Below are positions 61,157-64,000 of a stretch of DNA of 64,000 bases, in pieces. Location: positions 12,308,638 through 12,372,637 of the forward strand of contig NC_081331.1 of assembly GCF_022539665.2 (NCBI RefSeq). Direction: 5' to 3'. The position numbers and the translations under genes were made by a program. Positions within the stretch are counted from its first letter, which is position 1. Each line of letters begins with the position of its first letter. The stretch comes from Daphnia carinata (Eukaryota > Arthropoda > Branchiopoda > Diplostraca > Daphniidae). Under the pieces are notes generated by a model that saw only the letters and a list, made by a program, of their open reading frames with translations, had not been told where the DNA came from and did no database searches.

Positions 61157-63078
61157 ATGAAACACTCACGAGGTGGAAGAAGCTCTCGTCTCTCGCTCAT
61201 GTTGTTTGTTTTCATCGTTTTGAACTCGGCCTGGATCATGACTGCTGGAGCTGCTCCAGTCACAGCCGCATCCAGCCACACTGGAAACGGTGCCGCTTCG
61301 CGCACTTCGCTAAGTCGATGTCCTGCCATCTTCAACCCAATGGTTGCAAATATAAATACCGCTAATGTTGGCAGCTCCGCTAAAAGTGGCCTCATTGGCC
61401 GATCGAAAACAACAGAATCATCGTCGTCGCCATCGTGCCGCTACTTCCTCAAAAAGCGTTTTGGAACGTTGACGACGCCGGGCTTTCCATCAGCATTTCC
61501 CGTGCCATTCATCTGCAGCTGGATTATCGACGCGACGGGCTTCGAGCCGGACTCGTTCATCACTCTCTACCTGACACAGATGTACCTCACGCGCGGCGTC
61601 ACAGCCGTCCAGTACTCGTTCCGCAACGAGACTGTCGCCGTCGGCCGCAAAGTCCTGGACGAGCTGCACACGCTCCGCCCGCGCCCTTACTCCGTCTACC
61701 GGATCAAAGCTCGATACCTCGAAGTTCTGGTGAACCTCCACGAGTTGGTCAACGCCAACCTGCGCGTCGAACGCCGGCTGATGGACGTCTACGGCTTCAA
61801 CATCACCTACGAAATTCAGCCGAACGGCTCGCGCATCCGCTCCGACACTTGCAACGCCGTCAATTGCACTTTCAACGGCCACTGCTACGCCAATCAGAAC
61901 TACAGGTTGGTAACAAGAGTTACCAACTAATGTTCTAACCACTTTTATTTGTTGCGCAATTGCTTTACAAAATGTATACAATTCAGCCAAGGTTCTTGAT
62001 TGAGGAAATAACCCATAACGAATTCAATGAATGTCGTTATCACTACGTGTTACGTTTATAGTTATGTGTTCTTATTTTCTCTTTTTTTTTTGTTACAGCC
62101 AATTTCAATGTTCTTGCCTACCGGATTTCTCCGGCAAATACTGTCAACACGGCCCGGAATGTAATCCTGAAAAGGGCATCAATGTGTGCAAAAACGAAGG
62201 CGTTTGCGGGTAAGAAACTGAAATAAAAAAAAACGAAAAATCGCACATGTCCTGGTTTCCAAACTCTTTTTAATCGGCATTTGTTTTCATGTAGGTACCG
62301 TACCGGTTTGACGGTCGTTCGTTGCAGCTGCCCGCCAAATTACAATGGGAGCCTGTGCGAGTTCCGGCGCGAATTCATTCCCGCCAAAGGTATAATTTCT
62401 TTTGCGTTCATCGGCATCATTTAGAAACTTTGCTGTCGTGATGGACGGACATTTCCGATCCAATTGGGCTGTTGGGTTGCGGTTTTCGCCGTTCAGTGAG
62501 AACACTTTTACCCTCTCACACGGCATGGTGTCTTGATTGGACTAGTGCTGTTCCCTTTCTCCATCTGTCCGTCTATCGATCGAAGGAAGACGCCACCCTA
62601 TCTTGCGGTTTGCAGACCAACACTTTTCCCATCACAACTCCGTAGAAGTGTGGCTGTCCTCATTTGACCGAGATCACGTTCTTTGTTTGAATTGCGGTTA
62701 AGGCTGTCAACATATTCGATGCCCTACACTATAAATTCTATTCCAACTGCTGCACGGCCACACACTATTGCCGTATTTTTACGCAGTGTGGATGCCCATA
62801 GTTGACACGCACTGGAACGTCGTTGATGGGAGAAAAATGATGTGTACCACGCAAAGTGTCCTGTTTTGGAACATGGAGCTTGCACTGCTCGGCTGAACAT
62901 GTGGTTTTATTGTTGTTTTCGATTTTTTTCCTATTTCGGGCTTTGATTGCAGAGTGCCTTTCCAAGTTCCGGTTGAATTGCAGCCACCATTGTGTTATAA
63001 CGGACAAGGGTAAAGCCGCTTGCCGCTGCCCGCAACATCAGGCCTTGAGATCCGATAATTTGACGTGCTACCCGTTGG
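61157..63078 (+). CDS. Secreted or type I membrane CUB/EGF-domain protein, 5' part
   Basis: Four exons: 61157-61905 (preceded by a probable 5' UTR from an acceptor at 60888), 62099-62209, 62295-62389, 62953-63078. They code the first 360 residues and end in an open phase-1 donor, so the gene continues. I chose ATG 61157 over 61061 because it has better context (GCCATGA) and directly precedes a signal peptide (LSLMLFVFIVLNSAWIM). From residue 94 a CUB-like domain (CRYFLKKRFGTLTTPGFP, FICSWIID) runs to about 221, with N-glycosylation motifs. Then follow EGF1 (CNAVNCTFNGHC, CSCLPDFSGKYC), EGF2 (ECNPEKGINVCKNEGVCG, CSCPPNYNGSLC) and an LDLR-like EGF3 (ECLSKFRLNCSHHC, CRCPQHQALRSDNLTC). Intron phases agree at every junction. 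An extracellular adhesion or receptor role is inferred from the domains. No specific orthologue is recognised. Confidence 0.87.
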
Positions 63079-64000
63079 GTAAGTCTCCTCCTACGATTTT
63101 ATATCTCTCTTTTGCGCGGTTCTTTTAAGTACCTTTTTAACGACTGTGAATCGTCTTCTGTCTGTTATTTGCCTTGCGTTTTGATGCGCTTCCCTCCCTC
63201 CCCCGAGTTTTCGTGATGCCAAACTGACAATGAAGTAAGAGAATGGAAAACGATTGTACTCGTGAGAAGCGAAGGAAAGCAGACTAATTTCATCGCCTCC
63301 AATCTGCGGCCGCGAGGTCGTCACGTTTTGATACACGCACACAAACAGCGCATGGCATGTAGAGTTACTCTCCGAATCTGAACAACTTAATGTATAAGAA
63401 GTAGAAGAAATAGTCCATGGACAAGTATAACAGGATCATTAATTTTTTTCTTTCTTTTTTGTTTCTTGAACTGTACTTTTAGTTCAAGTTAGAAGCTTAT
63501 CTAGACGAATGGGAAGGTTTTTTTTTTTTTTAGCTCTAATCAAACATTATCTGAAATTTTTGTTTCGATACGTCCGTACCTGTTTCAAAGCTCGTGTCAT
63601 TTAACAGAAATGCTGATACATTAAAAGAACAAGGTGCTGAAAACTTGTTTTCTCCGTCGCTACGCCCAGCAGCGATGCAAAACAAAGCAAGAAAGAACTT
63701 GTTCCGCTGATCGTTGCGGCGCCGCCAGGTTTAAGTCGACGCCAGTCGTGAAAAATAAAGATATTAAACAACCGGTCGTACGTGAAATCGACATGCGGCG
63801 AAAGAAAGAGGGACTCGCTAAGAAAATAAAATTTGTTAGAAAAGCAGGAAAACCGACGTTGTTTTGAGTGACAGGTTGAAAAAGCGTTGGCGAAAATAAG
63901 CGCATTTCGAAGAGTGGGTTTATTCGAGGACTGGCACGTTCAGTCGTCCGCTATATCCGCCCGTAGAATAATGGAAATGTTTCATTGCTTTCGGACGGGG
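63079..64000. other. Intron after CUB/EGF exon 4
   Basis: No further exon with EGF-like cysteines was found. The frame at 63634-63867 (+) is Lys/Arg-rich and lacks an ATG at its start and any domain. It is not called. Confidence 0.55.

Noticed and set aside
63634-63867. Lys/Arg-rich 77-residue frame downstream of the CUB/EGF exons
   Set aside because: It starts at GTG, lies in an intron, and lacks a domain or splice context.

Overview
The window is nuclear DNA of an arthropod. Compact genes with 50-100 bp introns, metazoan orthologues and arthropod-type TATA/TCAGT core promoters point to a branchiopod crustacean such as Daphnia. The species is inference from gene style and cannot be proven from the sequence. 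All multi-exon models were spliced by hand from GT/AG signals and reading-frame continuity. Exon coordinates are in the evidence fields.

Left part (about 0.7-13.1 kb) is gene-dense housekeeping DNA: a sorting nexin of the SNX7/SNX30 type (+), DCAF15 (-) head-to-head with the nucleolar rRNA-processing factor EBP2 (+), then eIF4E type 3 (-) head-to-head with the DUF726 membrane protein TMCO4 (+). Roles range from endosomal sorting and CUL4 ubiquitin ligase substrate reception to 60S ribosome biogenesis, cap binding and a lipase-fold membrane protein.

From 13.1 to 25 kb lies AT-rich, gene-poor sequence around one gene, the Ras-like GTPase Di-Ras (DIRAS, -). From 25.2 to 32.2 kb is the most interesting block: three small genes (A on -, B and C on +) for secreted Gly/Tyr-rich precursors built from a repeated module that ends in W-R-G-R-R. 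They share a four-codon first exon and the same core promoter (TATA exactly 35 bp before a TCAGT initiator). A decayed module lies between B and C. Between A and B sits a short Bicaudal-C-like gene (-) that keeps KH-type segments and a SAM domain but has no canonical first KH domain.

From 33 to 60.9 kb coding sequence is nearly absent. There is a low-confidence small gene at 33.1 kb, then about 27 kb rich in plus-strand T runs, which looks like long intron sequence of a + strand gene. It contains one good exon-like island at 43.0 kb. From 60.9 to 63.1 kb come the first coding exons of a secreted or membrane CUB/EGF protein (+) that continues beyond the window.
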